DNA of 64,000 nucleotides from Myotis daubentonii (lineage: Eukaryota > Chordata > Mammalia > Chiroptera > Vespertilionidae): positions 16,911,715 to 16,975,714 of the forward strand of contig NC_081844.1 of NCBI RefSeq assembly GCF_963259705.1, given 5' to 3'. Position 1 is the stretch's first letter. Each line of letters opens with the position of its first letter. The notes beneath the pieces were generated by a model. The model did no database searches, had not been told where the DNA came from, and saw only the letters and a list, made by a program, of their open reading frames with translations. Shown here in pieces: positions 21,870 to 33,469 of this stretch. A program made the translations under genes and the position numbers.

Positions 21870-21984
21870 GTGATGGCACCCAGAAGGAGGGTCTCCATGA
21901 TAGCTGAAGTGATGGCACCCAGAAGGAGGGCCTCTGTGATAGCTGAAGTGATGGCACCCAGAGGAGGGCTCAGTGATAGCTGAA
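21870..21984. repeat. 39-bp minisatellite, three units
   Basis: Units at 21870-21908, 21909-21947 and 21948-21984 each begin GTGATGGCACCCAGA and end GATAGCTGAA. The third has lost two bases. Units one and two differ by a few transitions. Confidence 0.95.
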
Positions 21985-22659
21985 TTCAGAGAGAGGAGTG
22001 AAGGGGGCCAGAGTATGGAGCTAATGCCTGCCCTCAAGGGGCCTGCACTCCAAGCAACAGTTTTCTGGCTGGCTGTGAGTATCTTATTGCAAGGAGAAAT
22101 GTAGGAACACAAAAGAGGGGAGAAAAACACACCGATTTATTATACATGTAGGTATGACTGGCTTAAGCCTGCAGAACCAGCCATCGGAGGGATAAGGCCA
22201 TTGAGAGGTCTTGAGTCTGTGCCCAGCTGGAAGCACATGTAGGCCTTGGGCATGTGGGCAAATATGCAACTGACTAAGTAGCCACGAGGACCAGGGTTCC
22301 TGTCACTATGAGGTTTCCTCATTGCATCTAGAGGGATTATGCCAACATGCTTTCAAGGGAAACCATTTCAGTACTGCCGGTTCCAGCAGCCATGGGACAC
22401 TGGGAGCATCTGCTCCCGAGTAAACTCGAGATGGGAGACTTGAACTGCTGTTCCTGGTTGTTCCCAGGTTTCCTTCTGTGTATGTCCTGGAGAGAAGCTC
22501 TTCCTTGGCTGCTGCTGATTCTAGTGTATACAGATCTGCAAAGTTGTAGTGTACATGGAGACATTTTATCACATACGGCACATCACTATGTATTGCTACT
22601 AGTATGTATGTTACATTGTAAAATATATATCTATGCTATATATTGACAAAACTGACTCC

Positions 22660-23260
22660 GGAAGTGTCCACCCAGGGTAAGAAACAGGTCAGTGCACACA
22701 CCTTTGAGCCTCCTACATTCCCTCCCCATCACATTCCCTTCCTTTCTCCTGAGGCAAACACTACCCTGACTTTGTGATATAATTCCCTTGCTTTTGTCTA
22801 TAGTTCCCCCACCCATTCGCATATTCCTAAATATTATGTTGTTGGGTCTTGTGTGTTTTTGAAATTTATATACGTGGAATTCTACTGTGTGTCTGTTGCT
22901 TCTCGTTGGGTTTGTGGGTTGTAGTCAGTTCTTTTCATTGCTGAATACTATTCCACTGCATGACTAGCCCATCATTTACTTGTCAACTCTCTTGCTGACA
23001 GACCTTGGTTTGTTGCACAATTTTTTACCACCACGACCAATGCTGGTGTGAGCATTCTTCCATGATCCCTCATGAACAAGTGCAAGAGTTTTGCTCGGGC
23101 TTGTTTCTAGGAGGGGTATTTTGGGGATATAGGAGACTTGTACATTCCACTTTCTTAGGTCATGTCAGCCTGTCAAGATGGTTGTAACAATTTATAGTCT
23201 CATCAACAAGGGATGAGAGTTTTCATTGCTTCACATCTTCCTCACCATTACTCTCTATTG
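22660..23260 (-). mobile_element. Old L1 3' UTR, antisense
   Basis: Resembles the reverse of an ancient L1M 3' end: 'ggaattctactgtgtgtctg', 'cattgctgaatactattcca', 'tgctggtgtgagcattcttc', 'caatttatagtctcatcaac'. Diverged, no frame. Confidence 0.65.
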
Positions 23261-23403
23261 ATTATGTATAAATGTGTACACATTTATGTATAAATATAAA
23301 TAATTTTATATGTATATATTGTATTTGGTATATGTGCCTCTATATAATGTGTATATATACATATATCAAAACAATGTGTATATGTAGTATCCATTTGTAC
23401 TTA

Positions 23404-23714
23404 TCTTACCTAATAATAGACAAACATGTAAATTAACCATCCCTCCGCTACACTCACCAGCCAATTAGGAGAGTATGCAAATTAACCCAACTAAGATGGT
23501 GGTTAATTTGCATACATAGGGGCGAAATGGCAGAGCGAAGACTGAAGGCTCCATCCAGAGCTGCGAAGACTGAAGGCTCCGTTTGGAGCCGCAAAGACTG
23601 AAGGCTTTGTCTGGAGCGAAGGCCTGGGTCCCTGGTCCCGGAGGAAAGCCGGTGCTGGCAGCCAGGGGAAGGGAAGGCCTATTGCATGAATCTCTTCATG
23701 CAACGGGCCTCTAG
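23404..23714 (+). mobile_element. HeliBat-type Helitron, short form with triplicated unit
   Basis: Starts A|TCTTACCTAATAATAGAC at 23404 and ends 'attgcatgaatctcttcatg', CAACGGGCCT and CTAG at 23711-23714, then T. A ~29-base unit beginning GAAGACTGAAGGCT occurs three times (about 23538-23622). The 3' palindrome is TTGCATGAA/TTCATGCAA. Both ends are intact, so this is a complete non-autonomous copy. Confidence 0.95.
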
Positions 23715-23796
23715 TATAATAATAAATAGGGTTGTATTCTTTATACGTTGCATAATGTACTTTAAAATAAATTAAAAACATTTTTTATTTAAGTAG

Positions 23797-24226
23797 TAGT
23801 GGCCCGGTGCATGAAATTTGTGCACATTGAAAGGCAATTAATTAGAGGAAATATTTTAATATTGCTATTTGCCCTTTCTCTATAATAGAAGTGTCAGAGG
23901 TGAAAGAAAATTAGTAAAATGTATATGAAAATCTCCCTCCTGTCAGAGTCTGGGGCACACCATGGGACCCAGAGTCAAGTCCTCGCCCACCTGCACATGC
24001 CTCGAAATCATGCAAGACCCAGACCTGGCCGCCCCCACCCCGTCAAGCCCCACAGGACAGGGGTGCACCCTCAGGTCCCCCAGCCTGGCACCAGGGTGGG
24101 GGGTGCGGCCTCAGGTTCCCCGGACCTGGTGCTAGGGCAGGGGGAACTGCCTCAGGTCCCCTGGCCCTGGCGCAAGGGGGCGAGGGCGTGACAACCATTT
24201 CCATATTAGCTCTTTATTATATAGGA
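23797..24226 (-). mobile_element. HeliBat-type Helitron
   Basis: Minus-strand 5' end TCCTATATAATAAAGAGC (24226, next base T). The 3' end has the palindrome GTGCATGAAATTTGTGCAC and a degenerate CTAG (CTAC). The interior is a GC-rich array around 'cctcaggtcccc'. Its 3' ~110 bases match the Helitron at 7870. The 90-codon frame here is noncoding. Confidence 0.9.
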
Positions 24227-25030
24227 TAGTTGGTATGCGAAACATTTGAGGAATTTGCAAAAGCAATATTGTCCAAATACAATTTCCTTTCCTTTGATTT
24301 TATAATATGCTTCTGACATAAAACAGCAACTCCTGTATTTGGGAAATTCATTTTTAGTGAGTCACAGGAGAATGTCTGAGAGAGGAGACCTCAGGATTTA
24401 GCTGAGGTGTGCTTCCACCCCCTTTTTATCCTTGATCAGTGCATCCCCACCACACGGAATCCCTGCTGAAGGGTCTTTCCCAGCCAGGAGAGCTCAGCCT
24501 GCCCTGGTGAGAAGTTTTGGATGGAGCTCTTGGACCCAGCAGTTAACCTCCTGGGGGCAAGAAGGGGCTCCCAAGGCTGTGAATGACAGTATCCAATGAC
24601 CTAATAAAGGACCCAAGGCCACAGAGCCATCCACGCTGACTGGGATCCCAGTGCCCTCCTGGTGCCTCTGTCCCTTCATCTTGTATAATTGAATTACACG
24701 GTGAGGTGTACTGTGTATAAGTACAGAAATGTTTTTATTTGGTGGTGGTTGATTAGAAAATTGCAAGCATTAGGAGAATGAATACATGTGTTATAATAAA
24801 TCAGAGTGTACTGAATGGCCCAGTAGCCTATGCATAGCTATCTGTTTTGGATTTCTTAAAAACACTTTGTTTTAATAGCCGAAGCTTTCATATAAATAAA
24901 GTGTAATAGGAAGTTATTTTAAACAGTTAGAGGTGGTACTTTATTGGAAAAATATTTAACACTTATTATAAAGTCAATAAATGAACATAGTTCTAAAAAT
25001 CTAGATTTACATAATATGTGGTTGAAAATG
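24227..25030. other. Single-copy, AT-rich towards the right
   Basis: No gene or repeat recognised. The 90-codon antisense frame at 24494-24766 lacks features. Confidence 0.4.
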
Positions 25031-25410
25031 ATACTAGCTTCCTTTATTTATTTTTTTGCACAAACTGTATTTTTTAGAGCACTCTTAGAATAACAGCAAA
25101 AATAAGCTGAAAATACAGAGTTTTTTTCTATCCTCCTCCCCCCCTCCTCACAGCCTCCCCTACTACCAGCATCATTCACCAGACTGGTACATTTGTTACA
25201 ATTCATGTACCTACACTGACACATTATCACCCATAGTCCCTACTAGGGTTCACTACTGGTGTGTACATTAAATGAATTTTGACAAATGTATAATCACATG
25301 TATCCACTATTATATCACACAGAATAGTTTCACTAACCTAAAAATTCTGTGTGCTCATACCACACATCCCTTCCTCTCCCCATCTCCTGCCTTTATTTTG
25401 TAAACATAAC
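25030..25410 (-). mobile_element. Old L1 3' UTR, antisense
   Basis: Reverse of an L1M 3' UTR: 'acagcctcccctactaccag', 'agtccctactagggttcact', 'tttgacaaatgtataatcac' and 'cactaacctaaaaattctgt' in order. Confidence 0.75.
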
Positions 25411-25459
25411 TCCACTGACCTAGAAGGTGAGGAGTAGAAGTTGTTATATCAAAGCAAAA

Positions 25460-26420
25460 TACTAACAACCTATAACACCATTTGCATTTCCAAAAATAAA
25501 AATAAAAAAACTAAAAAAATCTATTAAGAAATTAAAAAGGCAAGCCACAGACTGTGAGAAAATATTCATAATATCTGACAAAGAAGTTGTATCCAGAATA
25601 TAAACTTGAACCCCAGTATTTTCAAGAGTTGAGTGACAAGCAAGCCTCCAAGAAATGGGCAAAATACTTGAACAGACACTTCACAAGAAGAGTTATGCAA
25701 ATGGCCAGTAACAAACAAAAGTGAGCCCAGTAGCCTCTTTGTATCTAGTAGAACGGATAAGAGCAGTAAAACTGACAACACCACATGTTGTCAAGGAGGT
25801 GAACTGACCTGAATTCTCACACTTGGTTGGTGGGAGTGCTCCAAATGCTTTAAAAAACTGTTTATAATTTCTTATAAGGTTAAACATTCATCTCACCTAG
25901 GACCTAGCAATTATATCACTAGATATTTACCCAAGAGGAATTAAAACACATGTCTGCAAGAAAACAAAAACAAAAAAACAACTTGTATAAATGTATGAAT
26001 AGTAGCTTTATTCATAATAACCCAAAGCTGGAGACAACCTGGAAGTCCACATCCAAGTGAATGGATAAACAAATGTGACATATTCCTATAATGGAATACT
26101 ACTCAGCAACGAAAAGGAATAAGCATGGATCTATGGCACAACATAGATAAATCTCAAAAACATTACGTTGAATGAAAGAAGCCACACACAAATGAGCCTC
26201 TATTGTGCGATTCCATCTACACTAAGTTCAAGGACAGAGAAAAACTCATCTATGGTCATAGAAATAAAGCACATGGAGATGGCAGAAATTTCTTATACTT
26301 AATTTGGTTGTTATTTCGGAGATATGCATACATTTGTGTCAAAACTATCAATTAAACTGTTAAGATCTGTGCATTTCATTGTATGCAAATTTCACCTCAA
26401 TAGAAATGAACAAAAATACC
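25460..26420 (+). mobile_element. L1 LINE 3' end
   Basis: Late ORF2 and 3' UTR on the plus strand: 'ttgtcaaggaggtgaactga', 'gagacaacctggaagtccac', 'ggaatactactcagcaacga', 'ataaatctcaaaaacattac'. It ends near 'caatagaaatgaac'. No intact frame. Confidence 0.85.
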
Positions 26421-26533
26421 AATTGAGAATCACCCATAAGTTATCAGAAGCACTTAAACTATCACTGTATGATGTTACAGTGATGCTGTGAGTCACTCTT
26501 CACTTGTGGCTGCACGGAGATTATGCCCTAAAA

Positions 26534-26833
26534 CAGCGGTTCTCAACCTGTGGGTCGCGACCCCTTCGGGGGTCAAACGACCCTTTCACAGGGGCCGCCT
26601 AAGACCATTGGAAAACACATATATAATTACCTATTGTTTTTGTGATTAATCACTATGCTTTAATTATGTTCAATTTGTAACAATGAAAATACATCCTGCA
26701 TATCAGATATTTACATTATGATTCATAACTACAGTTATGAAGCAGCAACAAAAATAATTTTATGGTTGGGGGTCACCACAACATGAGGAACTGTATTAAA
26801 GGGTCCTGGCATTAGGAAGGTTGAGAACCACTG
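26534..26833 (+). mobile_element. SPIN hAT element, full-length form
   Basis: 300 bp from CAGCGGTTCTCAACC to GGTTGAGAACCACTG. The 8-bp flanks CCCTAAAA (26526-26533) and CCGTAAAA (26834-26841) differ at one base. It keeps the internal A/T block with 'taattatgttcaatttgtaa' that is missing from the short copies. Non-autonomous, no transposase. Confidence 0.95.
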
Positions 26834-26841
26834 CCGTAAAA

Positions 26842-27606
26842 GGAGAGGATGCTTCCAGCTGTAGACCCCGGGCCTGGCCTCCTAATGAACCGGTCACCAC
26901 ACACACATGTAGCAGCACCGTCTTGTCTCCACTAACCTCACACAATGAGTCACATGGAGATCCACATTAGAAAAACAAAAAACAACGTGAAAAAAGACCC
27001 CAAAGCAAAACCACTTTCCTAATCAATGACACATTTACCAAAAGTTTAAATATTTGTCACAGATGGCAGAAATTATTCTGAGGTCCAAACAGAGACGATT
27101 TGACCTGGCATCACAAATTAACTTGCTGGAGGTCTTCCATGTGCTGAAATTTTTTATGTTGCACATTTTCATGCGCTTGCTATTTGGCATTATGATTTTA
27201 AAATATTAATATATTTGTTCATAATAAGAATCAAATGTTTGCAAAGCCCCTGAAGTGCCTGCGAGGCCGCGCAGCACTGCTCTAGCTCCACAGACTCTGT
27301 GTTGGAGGCCCGGGCACTGCCTTCTGTTTATGCTAAATAGCTTCCTTAATGGCCGGACTGAAGTGCAAACAGTTTAGTGGTAATGGGTAAGCAGGCAGTC
27401 TGGGAGCCTAAATGACTCCTGTTAAAAAATTGTTAATGGCTCCTCCCAGGCAGGCGCAAAGGACAGATAAACAAAGAGGCTGTAAGCGGTCCAGGGCATC
27501 TAAATCAGACCATGTGGGTTAAACCACTATTTCAACCCATTCTCTGCCCTGTGAACGTTTCCTGGGCCTCAGTTTCCTCATGTGCCCTGCACTGTTCACT
27601 GGGGGA
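26842..27606. other. Single-copy DNA, no gene seen
   Basis: Balanced to AT-rich DNA. No frame above 60 codons and no repeat recognised. Confidence 0.45.
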
Positions 27607-27775
27607 GAACAGTGCTTCTGAGACTTCAATATGTATGTAGTCACCTGGGGCTCTTGCTAAAATGCAGATTATGAGCCAGTAGGCCTGGGGTGGGGCCTGG
27701 GGTGGGGCCTGGGGTGGGTTCTGCATTTCTAACAAGCTCCCAGTGCAGCTGATGCTGCTGGTCGGAGGACCGCAT
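27607..27775. mobile_element. MER20 (hAT-Charlie) with local tandem expansion
   Basis: Matches MER20 architecture: 'tcacctggggctcttgctaa', 'aatgcagattatgagccagt', 'aggcctggggtggggcc', 'tgcatttctaacaagctccc', 'gctgatgctgctggtcggag'. The 13-base GCCTGGGGTGGGG unit is present three times at 27683-27718 where MER20 has about one. MER20 copies elsewhere in mammals can act as regulatory elements; nothing here shows that directly. Confidence 0.75.
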
Positions 27776-27932
27776 GTGGGGTAGCCAGGGGCTGGGGGAC
27801 TCAGTGGGCCCTGGGAGTAAAGAATGGGGGTAGCACTCATACCCCTGCTTCTGAGTGGGGCTCTCATGATAACTCAGCTCAGAGTGAGGGTGGAGAGAAG
27901 GTGTGTGTGGAAAGGAAATACACATCCTTTAG

Positions 27933-28060
27933 GGCTGTGCTATCCAATAGGGTAGCTGGTCGCTCCAATGTCCGTTTCAATGAAATGAAATAAAAAATTA
28001 TGTTTCTTATCGAAATAGCCAGGGTTCAAGCCCTCGGTAGCCGCAGCAGGGGGACGATGG
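27933..28060. mobile_element. MER5A-like hAT-Charlie fragment
   Basis: 'gctgtgctatccaatagggt' followed by 'agctggtcgctcc' and an A/T-rich middle fits one end of MER5A. Diverged; the far end is unclear. Confidence 0.55.
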
Positions 28061-30615
28061 TCAGTGGTTCAATCAACAGCAGAGAAGGAGAGGATTTCCT
28101 TCATTGCAGGAAGTCCTACTGTGTGTCACGGCGCTGAAAGACAGAAGTGACCGGGGAGCAGGCAGGGACCTGGGGCAGACAGTCTTCAGGATGAGGAAAC
28201 TTTTCCACACGATTTCTCAAATAAGCTAGTGCAGCTGGGCACTGCATCTAGGGGTAATTAATTAGTGTCCTTCTAAATCTTTGGATCTAGAAAAGACTGC
28301 TCAGCCTGTCTGGTCTGCTGGTTGGAATCTGACCTTGTGCAGAACCAAGTCTATTCCATCCACGTAGCCATGTTTTGTGTTAGAGCAAAGCTGGTGAACC
28401 TCCAGACAATTCCGTGTTTTCTGAACCATATTCTGGCCGGGGTGGGGGGGGCGGGCACCCTAACTCTGGGGTCCTTCTGCCGCTCCAACAGACCAGTTTT
28501 ACTTTTTCCTGTTTATGTTGGTTCCCTGGGAAACATCCCTCTGGAGAAAAAAAATTGATCCCACTTTTAAACAAAATTTCAGAACCACTGATTCTAGTGC
28601 AATGGTCTCACTTTATAAGTGAAGGGACCAAGGTCCAGGCAGGTGGAGGGTCTGACCTTTCCAAGTTCATATGGCCAATTAGCAAGCGAGCTGAAATGAG
28701 AAGTCGTGTCTCCTGACCTGGGTAGCATTCCCTCCACCGGCTCACTGTTAATTATCTTCGTGCGCTGGGTGTCTGGCCACCCAGCTGGACTGCCGGCTGC
28801 TTGGGAGGGGTGGGGAGGGTTGGGCAACACTGTGGGGACATAGTGCCATCTAGTTGATTGCGGTCGCCTCCTGGGAGCTGGGGTGCTGGGGGAATTTATG
28901 GGCAGGACACCTGCCTGCCTCATGACCTTCAAGTTTACGATTTGGAGGTGATGCTCTCTGTACAGCCAGGCTTTCCAACTCCAAGAACCAGTAAGTATTC
29001 GTGGTTCTTCCCTCCCCTTGGCCTGAGCCTCTGCCCCAGCGCTGGCCACAAGTCAGGCTGGAGCTCCCTGAGCTGGAACACAGCTAATTTCCAGCCTCAT
29101 CGGAACTCAGTGCGTCCCCGTTGTCGGCCTCATTAACTCTGCAATGATGACGGCTGGCTCCCCAGCCGGCTCTCTTCCTCCTCTTTTGTTTTTATAGTAG
29201 GTCTTTCTTGAGCTTCTATCTGTCCCTCTGGTAACACTTCATCTCTACATTCACACATGTTAGCCATATGCTAAGGACCAGAAGTTCCTGAGCTTCTAAA
29301 CAGCACTGATGAGGAACTGGACTGGTGAGGCCTCTGGATGAGGAGGGGGTTGCTAGGGAGTGATGTTTAAAACAGAGCGCTGGCGTGGAGAGTTCCCCTG
29401 AACTCGTGTCCTGCCCCAGAGCCTGGGATGAATGTTGCAGACATGCAGGGCTCCTTGCTTCCCAGAGGCCCCCATTTACCAGGCAGGTATAATTGAGCTT
29501 AATTAGAAGTGTATTCTAAATTGAGCAATCTCTTTGCTTACTCCCAACATAACGATGACTTATTGGCCTATGCATAATGCATGGGGCCCCGCGAACCCAC
29601 AGGGGCACACACACCCTGTTTTGGAGGCAGGCCAACCCACACATCCAAGTAGCCTGGCCAGATACCGTGGGTCCAAGAATTGGGCATGAGGATGTGTAGG
29701 ACTAGGGCAGCAGTGTATACCTTCTTTTCACTTTGCTTTGTTTTCCCTCTTTTGAAAGATGTATGGCAGATACTGCCGGTGGACTCGCTAAAACACATCT
29801 CACTTCCTTCTCTCTTGTCTTTCCATCAGATAGACTCTAGAAAGCAAAGTGCCTCGATGTCTAGCCTCACGTGTCACCCCAACAAGCCTAGTGTGGCCAT
29901 GTGACCGTATTCTGGACAACTGCACATTGGAATTTCCAGGGAGGGCTTACACCTGGATAAAAATGCCAACCTTGTGAGAAGAAAGATTTTTGTCCTGTGT
30001 TTTAACCTATCTCTGCCTGGAGGTGTGGCAGTCCTTTTGCATACACACGGGTAGGGATGAAAGCCTTGTGTTAAAGATGACAGAGCACAAAGCTGGGACG
30101 AGCCTGGCTCCCTGATGACAGCTGTGAGCAGCTGAACAGCCCCTGGACTGCCGCCTCTGAACATTGTATTCCCTGAAGAAACAAGCCCTACTTCTTTAAA
30201 CCACTGTTTGATGGGACTTGGAGGACCCTCAGTCAAATACATTCCACTTTTCTCACAAGGGAATTTCTTGGAGAAGCTATGTGGTTACCAACAAGAGCCC
30301 TACATTAGAAGTCAGTGTCTGAGGTTATAGTTTAGGATCGCCTGTAAACTTGGACCACAGGATGCTGGAACTATGCAGCCTGCAGAACTTTCTTGCACTG
30401 ATAATTTCTGTATCTGGCCCTCATCTGTGAAGTGAGTGTGGGCCACTGCCGACTCCTCCGGGATGGCATGGCACTGACCCATCGATTGGGCAAGGATACA
30501 TTGTGAAGTTCTTTCTCTGAGCCCCACAGCGGCCCTTCCCATCAATGGAATTCTGTGTCTGCAGTTTTCCATCTAATCCCACAGAGAGTTTAGAATACAA
30601 AATGGGCAGGAGGAG
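28061..30615. other. Mainly single-copy DNA with one MIR
   Basis: No gene recognised. Both strands carry frames of up to 151 codons (28594-29049, minus) in GC-rich DNA, without domains. An antisense MIR lies at about 28598-28740. The section at 29480-29590 is rich in homeodomain-like TAATTA motifs. Confidence 0.4.
28598..28740 (-). repeat. MIR SINE, antisense
   Basis: 'ctcactttataagtgaaggg', 'accaaggtccaggcaggtgg' and 'gaagtcgtgtctcctgacct' follow the reverse MIR consensus order. Confidence 0.6.
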
Positions 30616-30617
30616 GG

Positions 30618-31010
30618 TGTCAGTAATACAATCCTGTGTGACAAACTACCCCCGAACACTTACTGGATTAAATGAAAACAACTATTTATTATTTCTTATG
30701 ATCCTACAGATTGGCTGGCAGATCTGCTGGGCTTGCCTGGACTCACTTATGTGGCTGCATCTAGCTTCCCAGACAGTCTCGCTCTGACAGTGGAGTGTCC
30801 CTTTTAACTCTGTATTGGTGCTGGTTGTTGGCTGGGCATCTTGATTCTCTCCACTTGGTACATGATGACTCGGGGTTCTAAGAGAGTGACATAGAACACA
30901 CAAGACATTTTAAGGCCTAGGCCCAGAAGGTCCAAAATGTCACTTCCACTGCATTCCATCCACAAGGTCCCTAAAGCCTTACCATCATAGGGTCAGGGCT
31001 GACACCCTTG
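30618..31010 (-). mobile_element. MaLR-type LTR fragment, antisense
   Basis: 'ctgtgtgacaaactaccccc', 'caactatttattatttctta', 'tgatcctacagattggctgg' and 'tcacttccactgcattccat' resemble the reverse of an old ERVL-MaLR LTR of MLT1 type. The exact subfamily is not assigned and the middle is shortened. Confidence 0.45.
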
Positions 31011-31837
31011 ATCCTGTTCTGCATCAGGTCCAGGTAGAGATGAAGTCCCATAGTTGCTGCTACTAACTAGTGATTAGAAGAACTGTGAATTAAAAGATAA
31101 GTGATCTGCCATCCACACACCCAATATGCAATACACTAAGACACAATGGAGAGTCAGAGAAAGGACAGTCACGGCAAAGGGTGGTTTTCTCATCCCTGAC
31201 CCCCTTAGCTCTGTGTCTGTCCTCTGCCTTTGGCTTTGGCTTTTGGACTCCTGATGCTATGCTCTCAGATGTCTCTTTTTCTCTAAGAATTGGCGCCTGG
31301 TCTTAACTAAGAAGCATTTTCAATCTGCTTCCTACCGGTAGGAAGTTGGGATGGGGGCGGAGGGCCCTTTTCATTGTGAACTGTCGCTATCAGTTTAGTA
31401 CAAATAGATACCTGTCCTTTAAAAGCTTTGTAAGTTTCCTATGTATGAGATTATTGTCTGCTTCCTTTGGTAAATGCCACATGCAACATTACTCCTGAGG
31501 CAGGCCTTTTCCTGTGGATCATGGTGCTGTGAGACTCTTAGAAGTCCTCTCTTCATGCTGAAAGGATCTACACTGCATTGTCTTCAATCTTCCTGAGTTC
31601 TTAATAAAGGGTTTTATTTGATTTGACCTTTACTCGAGGCCATTTATTACGTTGCCAACCTTTTTCTGGCTGAAGAGACTAACTTGGGCTCTCTACATTT
31701 CTCTAAATTTTTCTTGAAATCAATTTCTTATTTCATTTATTTCTCTCTTTATGCACGTCATGCATTTAAAAGGAATTAAATGATTCTTTCTACATTCTGC
31801 CTGAAAATCTCTTTATCCAGATCCACAAATTCATTAG
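31011..31837. other. Single-copy DNA, no gene seen
   Basis: AT-rich, no frames of note. Some stretches could be decayed repeat but none was identified. Confidence 0.4.
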
Positions 31838-32308
31838 TGTGTTGTTAATTTTATGTGTCAACTTACTGGGCTAGCGGTACCCAGATTAAACATTTCTGGG
31901 TGTGTCTGTGAGAGTGTTTCTGAATGAGATGATCATCTGAACTGGTGGATTCAGTAGAGTAGATCTGCCCTCCCCAGTATGGGTGGGCTTCATCCAATCC
32001 ATCGAGGGCCCGAGTAGAACAAAAAGTGGAGGAAGGAGGAATTCACCCTTTCCTGCTTTCTTCCTTTCTGTGCAAGCTGAGGCATACGTTGTCTTCTGCC
32101 CTTGGGCTGGGACTTACATCATTTGCTCCCCTGGTTCGCAGGATTTCAGTTTGGACTGGAATTTCACCACAGGCTTTCCTGGGTCTCCATCTTGCAGATG
32201 GAAAATTGTGGGACTTCTCAGCATTCCATAATCATGTGAACCAATTCCTCTTAATAAATCTCTTCACATATATTGATTCTGCTTCTCTGGAGAACCCTGA
32301 CTAATCCA
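31838..32308 (+). mobile_element. MLT2-type ERVL solo LTR
   Basis: Starts 'tgttgttaattttatgtgtc' and ends 'tggagaaccctgactaatcc'. The internal landmarks 'ttctgggtgtgtctgtgaga', 'tggtggattcagtagagtag' and 'aagtggaggaaggaggaatt' are in order. About 470 bp, one LTR only, the remnant of an ancient ERVL provirus after LTR-LTR recombination. Confidence 0.85.
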
Positions 32309-33249
32309 AGTAAGCATTATCAGCATTATTTCTTCCTTCCAAAGTATCACAGTCTACAGGGTTGCCAAATATTTCACTTCTATATAACATGAGTCACCCC
32401 CTTTCCAGCCTCCAGACATTGGAAACTGCAAGTGGAGTTTTGCCTTTCCCAAAGTTAAAACATGTGGCTAACAGAGGCGGGAAGGACAGCAAGGAGCTTA
32501 TTAGCAGAGACTGGAAGAGAGTGAGGACTTTGGTATTGGAAGCTGCCATCCTGCTCACACTGTGTTGGCCGCGTAGGGGGCAGGTAATTGGTCTTTTTAG
32601 TTCACATGTTTCTGTATCAGCTGCATCTGAGGAATTGGACCCCAGGATCCTCATCTCCATCTGGATCTTGTTTAGATGAGGAGATTCTGAACTTCAGGCA
32701 GATTCTGTGATGAGGATTAGACTTAGGGTGAGGGTGAGGAAGAGGTTCATATGGTTTGCATATTCAAGAGATGTGACTCATATGGTCAAAGGGTAGAGAG
32801 GAGTAGATGGTTTCCAAAGATGGCCACAAAAGTTCTGCCATCATGCATGTATTCCTCATTTCTTACAATGTGTCTTTGCCATTTTCCCAGCAGGAGGCGG
32901 AGTCTAGTTCACCTCCCTTTGACTCTAAGCTGGCCTTTGGTCTTGCTTTGGCAATAGAATGAGGTGGAATAGAACTTGCAGTCTACTTTCCCCCTCTCCC
33001 TCGGGGCCTTAAGCCACCTTGCAAAGAAGTTTAGCTGTCTTTCTAGAGAAATACTCTGAAAAAGAGAGACCTGGTCTGGAAGAAATGCTAACCAGACAGG
33101 TACATGAGGCCACCAGGGGTCATCCAGCCCTGATGGAGCTTTCCTATGACTGCAGCCACATGACTAACTCCAGCCAGTGATGCAGGGAACAGGATGCTCA
33201 GTGGAGCCCAGCCAGCCTACAGAATCAGGAAAAATACATTACTTTAATC
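32309..33249. other. Single-copy DNA, no gene seen
   Basis: A 105-codon plus frame at 32362 overlaps an antisense 88-codon frame; neither shows features. No repeat recognised with confidence. Confidence 0.4.
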
Positions 33250-33461
33250 CAGTGGTTCTCAACCTTCTGGCCCTTTAAATACAGTTCCTCATGTTGTGAC
33301 CCAACCATAAAATTATTTTCGCTGTTACTTCATAACTGTAATGTTGCTACTGTTATTTATCGTAATGTAAATATCTGATATGTAGGATGGCCTTAGGCAA
33401 CTCCTGTGAAAGGGTCATTCGACTGCCAAAGGGGTCGCGACCCAGAGGTTGAGAACTGCTG
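33250..33461 (-). mobile_element. SPIN hAT element, short deletion form
   Basis: 212 bp, terminal repeats CAGTGGTTCTCAACC and GGTTGAGAACTGCTG. Perfect 8-bp duplication CTTTAATC at 33242-33249 and 33462-33469. It carries the same internal deletion junction as the copies at 10537 and 50904. Confidence 0.95.
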
Positions 33462-33469
33462 CTTTAATC

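Larger units (their letters stand above)
21341..22660. other. Mostly single-copy DNA with a MIR and a minisatellite
   Basis: No gene recognised. Antisense frames of up to 143 codons (21319-21750) lack protein-like features and overlap a MIR. See the separate MIR and minisatellite entries. Confidence 0.4.

Noticed and set aside
21870..21984. Direct repeats as a CRISPR-like array.
   Set aside because: The units are head-to-tail with no spacers and the genome is vertebrate; it is a minisatellite.
27641..27925. 94-codon proline/threonine repeat frame (minus).
   Set aside because: Explained by the MER20 tandem expansion.
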